From the NCBI GenBank assembly GCA_965230625.1, contig CBDDLL010000001.1, positions 1,860,001 to 1,924,000 of the forward strand: a DNA stretch of 64,000 bases, given 5' to 3'. A model generated the notes under the pieces. That model did not search any database, was not told the DNA's origin, and saw only the letters and a list, made by a program, of their open reading frames with translations. Positions within the stretch are counted from its first letter, which is position 1. Each line of letters starts with the position of its first letter. The DNA comes from Saccharicrinis sp965230625. GTDB lineage: Bacteria > Bacteroidota > Bacteroidia > Bacteroidales > Marinilabiliaceae. The translations under genes were made by a program, and so were the position numbers. Shown here in pieces: positions 18,405 to 27,184 of this stretch.

Positions 18405-19742
18405 ATGAATACCCAAACTAAAAAAATAGCTAAAGTTGCTGTTGTTCCTATTGCAGTTGCTGTACCATTTATATTAATAACCATCTGTTTTCCTTTATGG
18501 GGTTTTGCCAATGACATTACCAATCCAATGGTTTCATCATTTAAAACCATATTGTTAATGCAAAACTGGCAAAGTGCGCTTATTCAGATGGCTTTTTATG
18601 GTGGATATTTTGCCATGGCTTTTCCGGCTGCTATGTTTATTCAAAAGTACTCATACAAGTCGGGTATTATAATGGGATTAGGCTTATATGCGCTTGGAGG
18701 ACTGTTGTTTATTCCTTCCAGTTATTTAGGAATGTTTTCACCGTTTTTAATAGCATACTTTACCCTTACTTGTGGCCTATCCTTTTTAGAAACAAGTGCC
18801 AATCCTTATATCATGTCGATGGGGGATGAAAGTACTGCAACCCGCAGGTTAAACCTGGCCCAGGCTTTTAATCCGTTGGGATCGTTATTGGGCATGTATA
18901 CAGCTCAACAGTTTATATTGGAGAAGTTAAATATAGAAACATATGAGCAGAGAGCTGATTTGTTGGTAAATAATCCAGACAATTTTAACCAGATTATGAT
19001 GGAGGATCTCGCTGTAGTACGAAATCCTTATGTGGCAATAGGTGCTTTTATACTAGTGTTTATTTTAGTTATAGCATTTTCTAAAATGCCCAATTCTACT
19101 GATCATGTAAAAGTAAGTATCAAAGATGCTTTAAAGCGTTTATTAAAAAGCAGAAGATATACTTCGGGTGTAATTGCACAGTTTTTTTATGTGGGAGCAC
19201 AGATTTTATGTTGGACCTATATAATTCAGTACGGAGAATCCATAGGACTTACAAAATCAGAAGCACAAGGCTATAATATTATTGCTATGATTTTATTTGT
19301 GAGTAACCGTTTTATAGCCACCTTTTTAATGAAATATATAAGTGCAGGTAAATTACTATCTCTTTTTGGTTTAGGAGCAGTGGTTTTAACGTTAGGGGTG
19401 ATTTTTCTTCCTGGTATGATTGGATTATACAGTCTTGTTGGGGTATCTGCTTTTATGTCGCTAATGTTCCCAACAATTTATGGCATAGCATTAAAAGGTG
19501 TTGGAGAGGATGCCAAATTTGGTGCAGCAGGTTTAATTAAGGCCATTTTAGGTGGTTCTGTATTACCTCCTATACAAGCCGCAATTTTTGATTTAGGAGG
19601 ACCAGGCTATAACGACATTAAAATTTTGGGAGTAAGCGAAGTGAAATTTTCATTTATACTTCCCTTAATTTGTTTGGCTGTGGTTACCTGGTATGGATAT
19701 AAAACATTTACTAAATACGATTTAATATCAGATAATGAATAA
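18405..19742 (+). CDS. fucP: L-fucose:H+ symporter FucP (MFS)
   Basis: A twelve-helix major facilitator transporter of 445 residues. Two acidic residues known to be essential in E. coli FucP have counterparts here: Asp37 in FANDITNP and Glu129 in FLETSANP. The latter motif is a signature of the FGHS sugar-transporter family. It imports L-fucose across the inner membrane, presumably after outer-membrane uptake by the downstream SusC/D pair. Its stop overlaps the next gene by 8 bases. Related transporters for glucose/galactose exist in the family, but the fucU neighbour argues for fucose. Confidence 0.9.
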   Translation: MNTQTKKIAKVAVVPIAVAVPFILITICFPLWGFANDITNPMVSSFKTILLMQNWQSALIQMAFYGGYFAMAFPAAMFIQKYSYKSGIIMGLGLYALGGLLFIPSSYLGMFSPFLIAYFTLTCGLSFLETSANPYIMSMGDESTATRRLNLAQAFNPLGSLLGMYTAQQFILEKLNIETYEQRADLLVNNPDNFNQIMMEDLAVVRNPYVAIGAFILVFILVIAFSKMPNSTDHVKVSIKDALKRLLKSRRYTSGVIAQFFYVGAQILCWTYIIQYGESIGLTKSEAQGYNIIAMILFVSNRFIATFLMKYISAGKLLSLFGLGAVVLTLGVIFLPGMIGLYSLVGVSAFMSLMFPTIYGIALKGVGEDAKFGAAGLIKAILGGSVLPPIQAAIFDLGGPGYNDIKILGVSEVKFSFILPLICLAVVTWYGYKTFTKYDLISDNE

Positions 19743-20745
19743 AATAGAAACAACACAAATTCCTTATAAAACTTTAAATACAGGAGATAAAATTCCTGTA
19801 TTAGGTATTGGAACATTTGGATCAGATCACGTGAGTCATGATGATGTGGCAAAAGCGGTGAAATATGCAGTTGAAACCGGATACCGTCATATTGATTGTG
19901 CCTCGGTTTATGGGAACGAGGATAAGATTGGCAAGGTGATAAAAGAATTGCTTGGCTCAGATACTGTTAAAAGAGAAGAACTTTGGGTAACATCTAAAGT
20001 TTGGAACGATATGCATGGTGAAGGACAGGTGATTGAGTCTTGTAAAAAAACATTGGAAGATTTGCAATTGGACTATTTAGATCTTTACTTGATACACTGG
20101 CCATTTCCAAATTATCATGCACCAGGTTGTGATGGAGATGCTCGCAATCCTGATTCAAAACCCTACATACATGAGGATTATATGATTTCGTGGCGTCAGA
20201 TGGAAGAGTTGGTTGAGATGGGATTGGTTAAAAATATTGGAACCTCGAATATGACTATTCCCAAGATGGATTTGCTTCTAAAAGATGCTAAGATCAAACC
20301 AACGGTTAACGAAATGGAGCTTCATCCGCATTTCCAGCAAACGCAACTTTTTGATTATTGCGTACAAAATAACATTCAGCCCATTGGTTATTCTCCTATT
20401 GGATCACCAGCCAGGCCAGAGAGGGATAAGACTTCGGAAGATACTGTAGATATTGAAGATCCGGTTATAGTTAAAATTGCAGAAAGGTTAAATGTACATC
20501 CTGCAGTGGTTTGTATTAAATGGGCTGTTCAAAGAGGACAAATTCCAATTCCGTTTTCATCAAGTGAAAGAAATATATACAGTAACTTAAAGGCGGTTGT
20601 TAGTGAGTTACTTACAAATGAAGAAATGGATGCAATATCAAAAATAGATAGGAATTGTAGATTAATTAAAGGGCAGGTCTTTTTATGGGAAACAGCTAAA
20701 GATTGGGAAGATTTGTGGGATTTAGATGGCTTTATTGTGAAATAA
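19735..20745 (+). CDS. Aldo/keto reductase (fucose operon)
   Basis: NAD(P)H-dependent oxidoreductase of 336 residues with a TIM-barrel fold. The complete catalytic tetrad is readable: Asp54, Tyr59, Lys88 and His121, in HIDCASVYGNE, TSKVW and LIHWPFP. It is long for the family because of an extra loop after the catalytic His (GDARNPDSKPYIHEDY). It overlaps fucP by 8 bases. In this context it is a candidate for reducing L-fucose, or a keto-intermediate, to an alditol. A distant paralogue sits at the far end of the locus (53431-54606). Substrate is inferred only from position. Confidence 0.85.
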   Translation: MNKIETTQIPYKTLNTGDKIPVLGIGTFGSDHVSHDDVAKAVKYAVETGYRHIDCASVYGNEDKIGKVIKELLGSDTVKREELWVTSKVWNDMHGEGQVIESCKKTLEDLQLDYLDLYLIHWPFPNYHAPGCDGDARNPDSKPYIHEDYMISWRQMEELVEMGLVKNIGTSNMTIPKMDLLLKDAKIKPTVNEMELHPHFQQTQLFDYCVQNNIQPIGYSPIGSPARPERDKTSEDTVDIEDPVIVKIAERLNVHPAVVCIKWAVQRGQIPIPFSSSERNIYSNLKAVVSELLTNEEMDAISKIDRNCRLIKGQVFLWETAKDWEDLWDLDGFIVK

Positions 20746-20778
20746 AAAAAACAGGTGTAAAAAATATAAAGTATTGAT

Positions 20779-21843
20779 ATGGATAAGAAAATGAAAGCTG
20801 CTTACTTACCAGGAAACAGCACAGTAGAGATGAAAGAAGTGGATATACCTACTCCAGGGCCAGGACAGGTATTAGTAAAAACCAAGTCATCCACTATTTG
20901 TGGAAGTGATATTAGGGCCATATATCGTGAGCATTTAGGAAAAGGTCCAGAAGCTTATCAAAACAAAGTGGCAGGACATGAGCCATGCGGTCAAATTGTT
21001 AAGTGCGGTTCTAATATGAAGCGATTTAAGGAAGGCGACCGTGTTGTAATTTATCATATATCTGGTTGTGGAGTTTGTAATGATTGCCGTAGAGGTTATA
21101 TGATTTCATGTTCAAGCCCTTCTCGTGCAGCTTATGGTTGGCAAAGAGATGGGGGAATGGCTCCATATATTTTAGCGGATGAGAAAGATTGTGTATTACT
21201 TCCTGATGAATTGACATACACAGATGGAGCTCAGGTTGCATGTGGATTTGGAACAGTTTACGAAGGTTTGGAAAAAATTGGTATTTGTGGGAATGATCAG
21301 GTTTTGGTTGTTGGATTAGGACCGGTTGGATTGGCAGCATTAATGTTAGCAAAAGCAATGGGTGCATCTAAACTTGTTGGTGTAGATACTGTAAAAGAAC
21401 GTTGTGATATTGCTCAGCAATTGGGATTAGCAGATGCAGTTTTTGTTTCGGATGATGATACTTTGGAGAAAGTAATAGCAGAATCCTACGGTGGCAAAGG
21501 ATATGAAAGAACTGTGGATTGTTCAGGACATACATTAGGAAGGCAATTAGCCATTAGAGCAACGCGTCAGTGGGGAAAAAATATAATGATTGGTGAAGGA
21601 GGAACTGTAGAGTTTAATCCTAGTCCGGATATTATTCATGATCAAATAACCATATATGGATCTTGGGTTACTAATATTTGGAGAATGGAGGAGTTAGTTG
21701 AAAGGTTAGTAAGATGGGGGATACATCCGGAAGATTTAGTAACTCATCGTTTCTCATTAGATGAAGTTAATAAAGCTTATGAATTAATGGACGAAGGAAA
21801 GTGTGGTAAAGTAGCTGTGGTTTATGATGAGGAATTAAAATAA
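20779..21843 (+). CDS. Zinc-dependent alcohol/polyol dehydrogenase (fucose operon)
   Basis: Medium-chain dehydrogenase of 354 residues. Catalytic zinc ligands are readable as Cys41 (ICGSD) and His67-Glu68 (GHEP). The structural-zinc four-cysteine loop CGVCNDCRRGYMISC follows, and the NAD-binding Rossmann motif is VVGLGPVGLAA. It resembles sorbitol/L-threonine/L-iditol dehydrogenases. It lies 33 bases after the aldo/keto reductase. A plausible role is oxidising the alditol made by that enzyme to a ketose; direct oxidation of L-fucose is the main alternative. It closes the fuc operon. Confidence 0.87.
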   Translation: MDKKMKAAYLPGNSTVEMKEVDIPTPGPGQVLVKTKSSTICGSDIRAIYREHLGKGPEAYQNKVAGHEPCGQIVKCGSNMKRFKEGDRVVIYHISGCGVCNDCRRGYMISCSSPSRAAYGWQRDGGMAPYILADEKDCVLLPDELTYTDGAQVACGFGTVYEGLEKIGICGNDQVLVVGLGPVGLAALMLAKAMGASKLVGVDTVKERCDIAQQLGLADAVFVSDDDTLEKVIAESYGGKGYERTVDCSGHTLGRQLAIRATRQWGKNIMIGEGGTVEFNPSPDIIHDQITIYGSWVTNIWRMEELVERLVRWGIHPEDLVTHRFSLDEVNKAYELMDEGKCGKVAVVYDEELK

Positions 21844-22166
21844 TCTTCAAGTTTATTTTAATATTTATACCAATTTCACTATAACGTTAATATCATTAAG
21901 GTATGTGTATTAATATCCTAAAGTAGTAACTGTTTATAGGTAATTTAATATTAAACTGCGTTCTTTGAAAATTAATGTATTTGTATATATGGTTTGTTTT
22001 AAGTGTAACGACCTCATATCAAAGGTGAATATTTAATCATTTTATAAAATGAGATTATTTTTTTAGGTTTAGCATCTTGTATTAGTAGATATATCAGTTA
22101 ATTGTTAAGAAGATTAGGAGAGTACGAACTGAATAAGAAAGATACCCGTTAATATAGTATACCATT
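21844..22166. other. Intergenic region with a 16-bp palindrome upstream of the hybrid sensor
   Basis: A 323-base AT-rich gap. It holds one perfect palindrome, TCATTTTATAAAATGA at 22037-22052, about 115 bases before the sensor start; it may be an operator or a chance AT-rich match. No gene, terminator or clear TAnnTTTG promoter was recognised. Confidence 0.4.
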
Positions 22167-25100
22167 ATGATGCAAAAGTTTCTGGCAGTATTAGTAATAT
22201 TACCATCGTTATGCCTTAAGGCTGAGGATAAAGAAAGTATTTTGGCCTTAAGGGAAATTCCTGAGAATGAAACTTTTATAAGTAATAACGTTAAGGATAT
22301 CTATCAGGATAATTTGGGATATATTTGGTATTGTAAACAAGATGGTTTATATAAATTCGATGGATATAAATATCGAAATTTTGTAACTTATCCTTCAGGA
22401 GGAAAGGGAGTTATGCATCCGGAGTGTAATTGTATTGTAGGTTATAATGATGGAAATATAATAATTGGATCGGAACATGGTATAAATATTTTTAATTATA
22501 ATACATGCAAGTTTACTTATGTATTTCCATCAAAAGTTACATTATCCAATTATTCAGATAAAATCAAGTTTGTAAAAAAGTTTAATAAACATTCTATTTT
22601 GATAGGGACAGAAAGTGGTTTATTTAAAATGGATAAGCCACTTTTAGGAGATGTAATAGAAATACCTGATTTTAAGAATAAAAGAATATTAAATGTTTAT
22701 ATATCACCCAAAGGGACTGGGTATGTTTGTTCTACGAATGGGGTATATGAGTTGAACTCTAATGGGACTGTTAAAAAAAAATTAAACATTTATTCAAAAA
22801 ATAAAAAAATAAACATACCAATAACTGTATTTTTTGTAGATAAAAACAAAAATGCTTGGATTGCTACTAAAAATCAACTTTATATAATTCCTCAATTTGA
22901 ATCTAAAAAAACTAATGATGCGATAAATGCTTTTGCGATAGGTGATTTTTTTTCTTATGTTAATATAAAATCAATCCCTCAAGTAAATGAAATTTATCAG
23001 GATTCTAGAGAGAATATATGGATTACTGGTTTAGGAATAGGTTTGTATAAATTTGATTTGCAAAAAAAAACTTACTCACATTTTACAACAGCTAATTCCT
23101 CATTAAGAACAAATTATACAAATTGTATTTTAGAATTAAATACAGGACAAATTATAGTAGGAACAGAAGCGGGAGCGAATATTTTAAAAGTATTTGGAAA
23201 TCATTTTTCAAACCAAGGTGATAATTGGTTTAATACAAATGTTTCGATTTTAAATTTGCACGAAATACAAGAGGATAAACAAGGACGTTTGTGGTTAGGT
23301 ACAAGAGGCAGTGGATTTGGAGTAGTTGATCATAAATTAAGAAAAGTGTGGGGATGGCAGAGTGAAAAAGGAGATTTGGTTGATACAGTGAGATCAATAT
23401 TGTTTGACCGTAATAATGGATTATGGATTGGTAGTGGTTCTGGTATATATCATTTTAAGGAACAGGAATATAAAAACATAGATCCATTTAGTAAAGCTGG
23501 ATTATTTAAAAGGCCTCATGCTTTAAATGGAGAATATATTTATAGTATGTTCGAAGACCGTTATGGAAACGTCTGGATAGGTAGTCAAAACGGATTATGG
23601 TTTTATAATTTCAAAAATAAAACTTACTCAAAGTTTAAAAATAATAATCAGAGTTATTTGTTTGAAAATGAGGTCGTATATTTTATTCAAAGGGATAAAG
23701 AAGATAGAATATGGATTGGTTCACTTGGAGAAAATCTAATTTATTTTAGAGATAGTAATGAGAATTATTATGAAGATCTTGAGTTTAAAGAAATAAATCA
23801 GGAGAAGCCCAATAACTATACTTGCTATTTCTTAAGTCTATTGCAGTCAAAAGATTCAACAGTATGGGTTGGAACTAACCGCGGGCTTCATAAAATAAAT
23901 TTACATACAAATAGTTTAGAACAAATTAAAACTAAACACATACCTGTAACTTATATTTTTGGAATTGTAGAAGATAAATTTAATACGCTTTGGTTAAGTT
24001 CTTCTAAAGGTATTTTTAGATATAACCATATAGATGGTAAAGTAAATCACTTTAAATTCCAAGATGGTATACCAATTTTGGAATTTAATGGAGGAGCTTC
24101 ACTACTTAATAGTTATGGAAATATTCTGTTTGGTTCCAGAAAAGGACTTTTAAAAATTGTTCCGGAAAATCCGGATAATGAAATTGAATTTAATAAATCG
24201 GGAATAAAGTTTACAAACTTTAAAATAAATGGTACAGAAGTAGATGCAAGTTCTGATTCTACAATCATTAGCAAACATATCTCTATTGCAGAAAAAGTAA
24301 AGCTAAAAAGTAATCAGAGAACCATATATCTTGAATTTTCAAATTTCGACCTTTATTCAACATCTCGTTCTAACTATATTTGCAAATTAGTGGGAGTAGA
24401 TAACGAATGGGTTTCTTTAGGAACCAATAATTCTGTTACATATGCCAACTTACCTTCGGGAAAACATAAATTTATTGTTAAAACCAGTGGAAATAACAGT
24501 GCTAGTAAAAGTATTGATATTTGGGTAAAAAATTATTGGTATTTACAATGGTGGTTTATTACTGTTAGCAGTATTATTTTACTAGTTTTAATATTTTACT
24601 TACAACGAGTACGTATTGCCCAAGTGAGATTAGGGCATAAGTTGCAATTAGCACAATTTGATAGAGAAAAATCCGAAGAGTTTTATGAAACTAAATTAAG
24701 ATTTTTCACTAATGTTTCACACGAGATTAGAACACCTCTTTCTTTAATAATTTCTCCAATTAATAATATATTAAAAATAAATAACCTGAATCAGGATGTA
24801 GCATCTCGATTAAAAGTGGCTAACCGTAATTGTGTTAGACTAATGCATATTGTTGATGAGATTTTAGATTTTAGAAAGATCGATCAGCAAAAAATACAAC
24901 TGAAAGTATCTTACAACGATTTAAAATCTAACATAATAGAGCTGGTTGAAGATTTTAAATCTTATGCCGGAGAAAAGAGTGTTGATTTGAGGCTAGTTGT
25001 TGAAAATGAAATAGATAAGTTTGATTTATGGTATGATAAAGTGATGATTGATAAGGTATTCATAAATCTTATTTCAAATGCGATTAAAGCATGCAGTAAT

Positions 25101-26282
25101 GGAAATAATATAACAATCAGTTTTTTATCTGCAATAAATGAAGAATGGAGTGAAAATTATGAAAGTCCTTTATTAGAATTTAATTCGGTTTTAAACACCG
25201 AAATGTTATATGTACAAGTCAAGGATAAAGGTTGTGGAATGACTCAGGAGGTGTTAAGTCGTGTATTCGATCGTTTTTATGTTGGAGATAATTCTTCAGG
25301 TACAGGGATTGGTTTATATCTGGTTAAAAATTTTGTTTTATTACATAAAGGATATCTTGCAGTTAAATCAAAACCAGGAATTGGTACGTCAGTTATTATT
25401 GGACTTCCCTTGGGAAAAGGACACTTTAAAGAAGAGGAATTTGTTAGAACTTCTAATTTGCAGCATCAATATAATACGCAAGGGTTAATTATTGGAGATG
25501 ATAATGGTAAAGAAATTAATAATGAGTTAGAAGCTATAGAGAAACCAACACTATTAATTGTTGAAGATAATGATGAGCTGAGAAGTTTTTTGGAAATCGA
25601 ATTAAGTAACAAGTATAAGGTTACAAGTGTTAATAATGCAGAAAATGCCGTTAATTATATCGAAGATAATTTGCCTGAAATAATTGTTAGTGATGTTGTA
25701 ATGGATGAAATGAGTGGTTTCGAACTTTGCCATAAAATAAAAAACGATTTGCAATTCAGCCATATTCCATTTATTCTTTTAACAGCTAAGGTTTTAGAGA
25801 AAGATATGGTTGAGGGATATAATTGTGGAGCAGACTCATATGTGAAAAAACCATTCAGTATAGATGTATTGCAAGCCAATATAGATAGCCTGTTAAAAAA
25901 CAGACAAACTTTAAAAGAATTTTTTGGTCAAAAAGGAATTACTATTGAAAATATTAAAGTTAACGATTTAGATAAAGAACTTTTAATTAAAGTAAAAGAT
26001 ATAATTGAGAAGAATATTGATAGTCCTGAACTTTCGATGGATGATTATGCATCAGAATTGGGTTTAAGTAGGACTCAATTTTATCGTAAAATGAAAGCTT
26101 TAACCGGGCAAACTCCTAATAATTATATTAAAATTACTAGAATTAATACTGCAAATAATTTATTAAAAGAATCACAATTAACCGTTGCAGAAGTTGCCTT
26201 TAAAACTGGTTTTGTAAATCCAAAGTACTTTACAAAATGTTTTAAGGAACAGTTTGGAATATTACCTTCTGAGGTTAGATAG
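22167..26282 (+). CDS. Hybrid two-component system regulator (HTCS) of the utilization locus
   Basis: One-protein sensor and activator of 1371 residues. It starts with a signal-like hydrophobic segment and two seven-bladed propeller domains made of repeated regulator-propeller units such as GRLWLGTRGSGFG and GNVWIGSQNGLWFY. A Y_Y_Y domain (about 700-785) and a membrane helix (about 790-812) follow. The cytoplasmic part has a histidine kinase (phospho-acceptor His852 in SHEIRTP, ATPase motifs GCGM and GTGIGLYL), a receiver domain (Asp1176) and a C-terminal AraC-type DNA-binding domain. Known HTCS proteins bind an oligosaccharide in the periplasm and switch on the adjacent sus-like genes. Its likely target boxes lie about 400 bases downstream, before susC. 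Confidence 0.95.
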   Translation: MMQKFLAVLVILPSLCLKAEDKESILALREIPENETFISNNVKDIYQDNLGYIWYCKQDGLYKFDGYKYRNFVTYPSGGKGVMHPECNCIVGYNDGNIIIGSEHGINIFNYNTCKFTYVFPSKVTLSNYSDKIKFVKKFNKHSILIGTESGLFKMDKPLLGDVIEIPDFKNKRILNVYISPKGTGYVCSTNGVYELNSNGTVKKKLNIYSKNKKINIPITVFFVDKNKNAWIATKNQLYIIPQFESKKTNDAINAFAIGDFFSYVNIKSIPQVNEIYQDSRENIWITGLGIGLYKFDLQKKTYSHFTTANSSLRTNYTNCILELNTGQIIVGTEAGANILKVFGNHFSNQGDNWFNTNVSILNLHEIQEDKQGRLWLGTRGSGFGVVDHKLRKVWGWQSEKGDLVDTVRSILFDRNNGLWIGSGSGIYHFKEQEYKNIDPFSKAGLFKRPHALNGEYIYSMFEDRYGNVWIGSQNGLWFYNFKNKTYSKFKNNNQSYLFENEVVYFIQRDKEDRIWIGSLGENLIYFRDSNENYYEDLEFKEINQEKPNNYTCYFLSLLQSKDSTVWVGTNRGLHKINLHTNSLEQIKTKHIPVTYIFGIVEDKFNTLWLSSSKGIFRYNHIDGKVNHFKFQDGIPILEFNGGASLLNSYGNILFGSRKGLLKIVPENPDNEIEFNKSGIKFTNFKINGTEVDASSDSTIISKHISIAEKVKLKSNQRTIYLEFSNFDLYSTSRSNYICKLVGVDNEWVSLGTNNSVTYANLPSGKHKFIVKTSGNNSASKSIDIWVKNYWYLQWWFITVSSIILLVLIFYLQRVRIAQVRLGHKLQLAQFDREKSEEFYETKLRFFTNVSHEIRTPLSLIISPINNILKINNLNQDVASRLKVANRNCVRLMHIVDEILDFRKIDQQKIQLKVSYNDLKSNIIELVEDFKSYAGEKSVDLRLVVENEIDKFDLWYDKVMIDKVFINLISNAIKACSNGNNITISFLSAINEEWSENYESPLLEFNSVLNTEMLYVQVKDKGCGMTQEVLSRVFDRFYVGDNSSGTGIGLYLVKNFVLLHKGYLAVKSKPGIGTSVIIGLPLGKGHFKEEEFVRTSNLQHQYNTQGLIIGDDNGKEINNELEAIEKPTLLIVEDNDELRSFLEIELSNKYKVTSVNNAENAVNYIEDNLPEIIVSDVVMDEMSGFELCHKIKNDLQFSHIPFILLTAKVLEKDMVEGYNCGADSYVKKPFSIDVLQANIDSLLKNRQTLKEFFGQKGITIENIKVNDLDKELLIKVKDIIEKNIDSPELSMDDYASELGLSRTQFYRKMKALTGQTPNNYIKITRINTANNLLKESQLTVAEVAFKTGFVNPKYFTKCFKEQFGILPSEVR

Positions 26283-26657
26283 AGTTTATTTTTAAATTTT
26301 AATTAAAATGGTAATAAATCTAGTTTTGGTGCAGGGATCAAAAACTTAGTTATACCACCAACAAGTACAATTTCTATAAGATTTTTGATTTTTATTTTCT
26401 TACAATGCTTCGTTAAAGTTTCATGACAGCTATATTTTTAGATACTTATGTTTTGTATTTATTTATACAAGGCGATGGTTTTTAAGTGTTCTGTATCTCA
26501 GTATGATATATAGTGTATAACTGTCGATTGTCAATTGGAGTCTTCAATGTTATGTTAGTTCTTGATGGTTTAATATATTATAATCATAAGAACTAGAATA
26601 AGATAGCTGGGTTTGATTTATTAATATTTCTCAATCCGACACAATTTTATACCCTAT

Positions 26658-26667
26658 TTGGTACAAT
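26658..26667 (+). promoter_or_regulatory. Candidate HTCS/AraC binding box 1 (TTGGTACAAT)
   Basis: First of three identical ten-base boxes in the susC upstream region, 85 bases upstream of box 2. Same-strand orientation and proximity to the HTCS gene suggest it is bound by that protein's AraC domain. Confidence 0.55.
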
Positions 26668-26742
26668 ATTTTCCCACTTTAATGATTTAGGTAAATCTGT
26701 TATGTATCAGTAAGAGAGGGTGTTGTGTTTTGTTTTTAATTG

Positions 26743-26752
26743 TTGGTACAAT
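26743..26752 (+). promoter_or_regulatory. Candidate HTCS/AraC binding box 2 (TTGGTACAAT)
   Basis: Second copy, exactly 21 bases (two helical turns) upstream of box 3, so both face the same side of the DNA. Confidence 0.65.
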
Positions 26753-26763
26753 ACAAAACCATT

Positions 26764-26773
26764 TTGGTACAAT
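26764..26773 (+). promoter_or_regulatory. Candidate HTCS/AraC binding box 3 (TTGGTACAAT)
   Basis: Third copy. It ends about 10 bases before the TTTG of the putative promoter, the usual position for an activator that touches RNA polymerase. Confidence 0.65.
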
Positions 26774-26782
26774 TGCTACCCT

Positions 26783-26810
26783 TTTGCAGATTAATTAGTT
26801 GATATTTTTG
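26783..26810 (+). promoter_or_regulatory. Putative promoter of the susC operon
   Basis: TTTG at 26783-26786 and TATTTTTG at 26803-26810 match the Bacteroidota -33 and -7 elements, with a spacer of 16 bases, slightly short. Transcription would begin near 26817 and give a leader of roughly 370 bases before susC. Confidence 0.55.
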
Positions 26811-26887
26811 AGAAAGACAGTTGAAATAGTGTTTTAAAAGATTCAAAAAGTATTTCTAATCCCATTTAATCTAAAATCTTTATTCAA

Positions 26888-27171
26888 ATGAAAAATAAAA
26901 TCAGCAGCTCTTTAGAAGTATCAATGGCATCAACAACATAATTAGAACAGCTATTCAATTTTACCAAATTAATAATGGAAGAACTGGTTGATGTGTTAGT
27001 ACAAATGTGGATATGCCAGAATACTCTTTACATATTAGCAGAACAATAGATAAAGAAATAATGGGTTGACCAATAATTATCAATAATGAAGTTCTTATAA
27101 GTGACAAAAAATGAAATAGATATCCCGAAGTAAATTATGAAAAATCCCTTAATATCTACTTTTTAATTTAA
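26888..27171 (+). pseudogene. Possible decayed reading frame in the susC leader
   Basis: From 26899 a frame of 91 codons reads like protein (for example VDMPEYSLHISRTIDKEI and NRYPEVNYEKSL) but is broken by three TGA codons at 26989, 27067 and 27112 before a TAA at 27169. A possible original start, ATGAAAAATAAAATC at 26888, is in another frame, which implies a frameshift as well. Three G-to-A changes in tryptophan codons could explain the stops. I do not recognise the family. Chance open sequence in AT-rich DNA remains possible. Confidence 0.35.
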
Positions 27172-27184
27172 CAATTACGATGAA

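Larger units (their letters stand above)
26283..27184. other. Long regulatory intergenic region upstream of susC
   Basis: A 902-base gap. From left to right it holds about 370 bases with nothing recognisable, three TTGGTACAAT boxes (26658, 26743, 26764), a TAnnTTTG promoter (26803-26810) and a decayed reading frame (26888-27171) that would be transcribed as the susC leader. Confidence 0.6.

Noticed and set aside
26989..27114. In-frame TGA codons as selenocysteine or recoded tryptophan
   Set aside because: Surrounding genes use TGG for tryptophan and no SECIS-like hairpin or selenoprotein family was recognised; decay is simpler.
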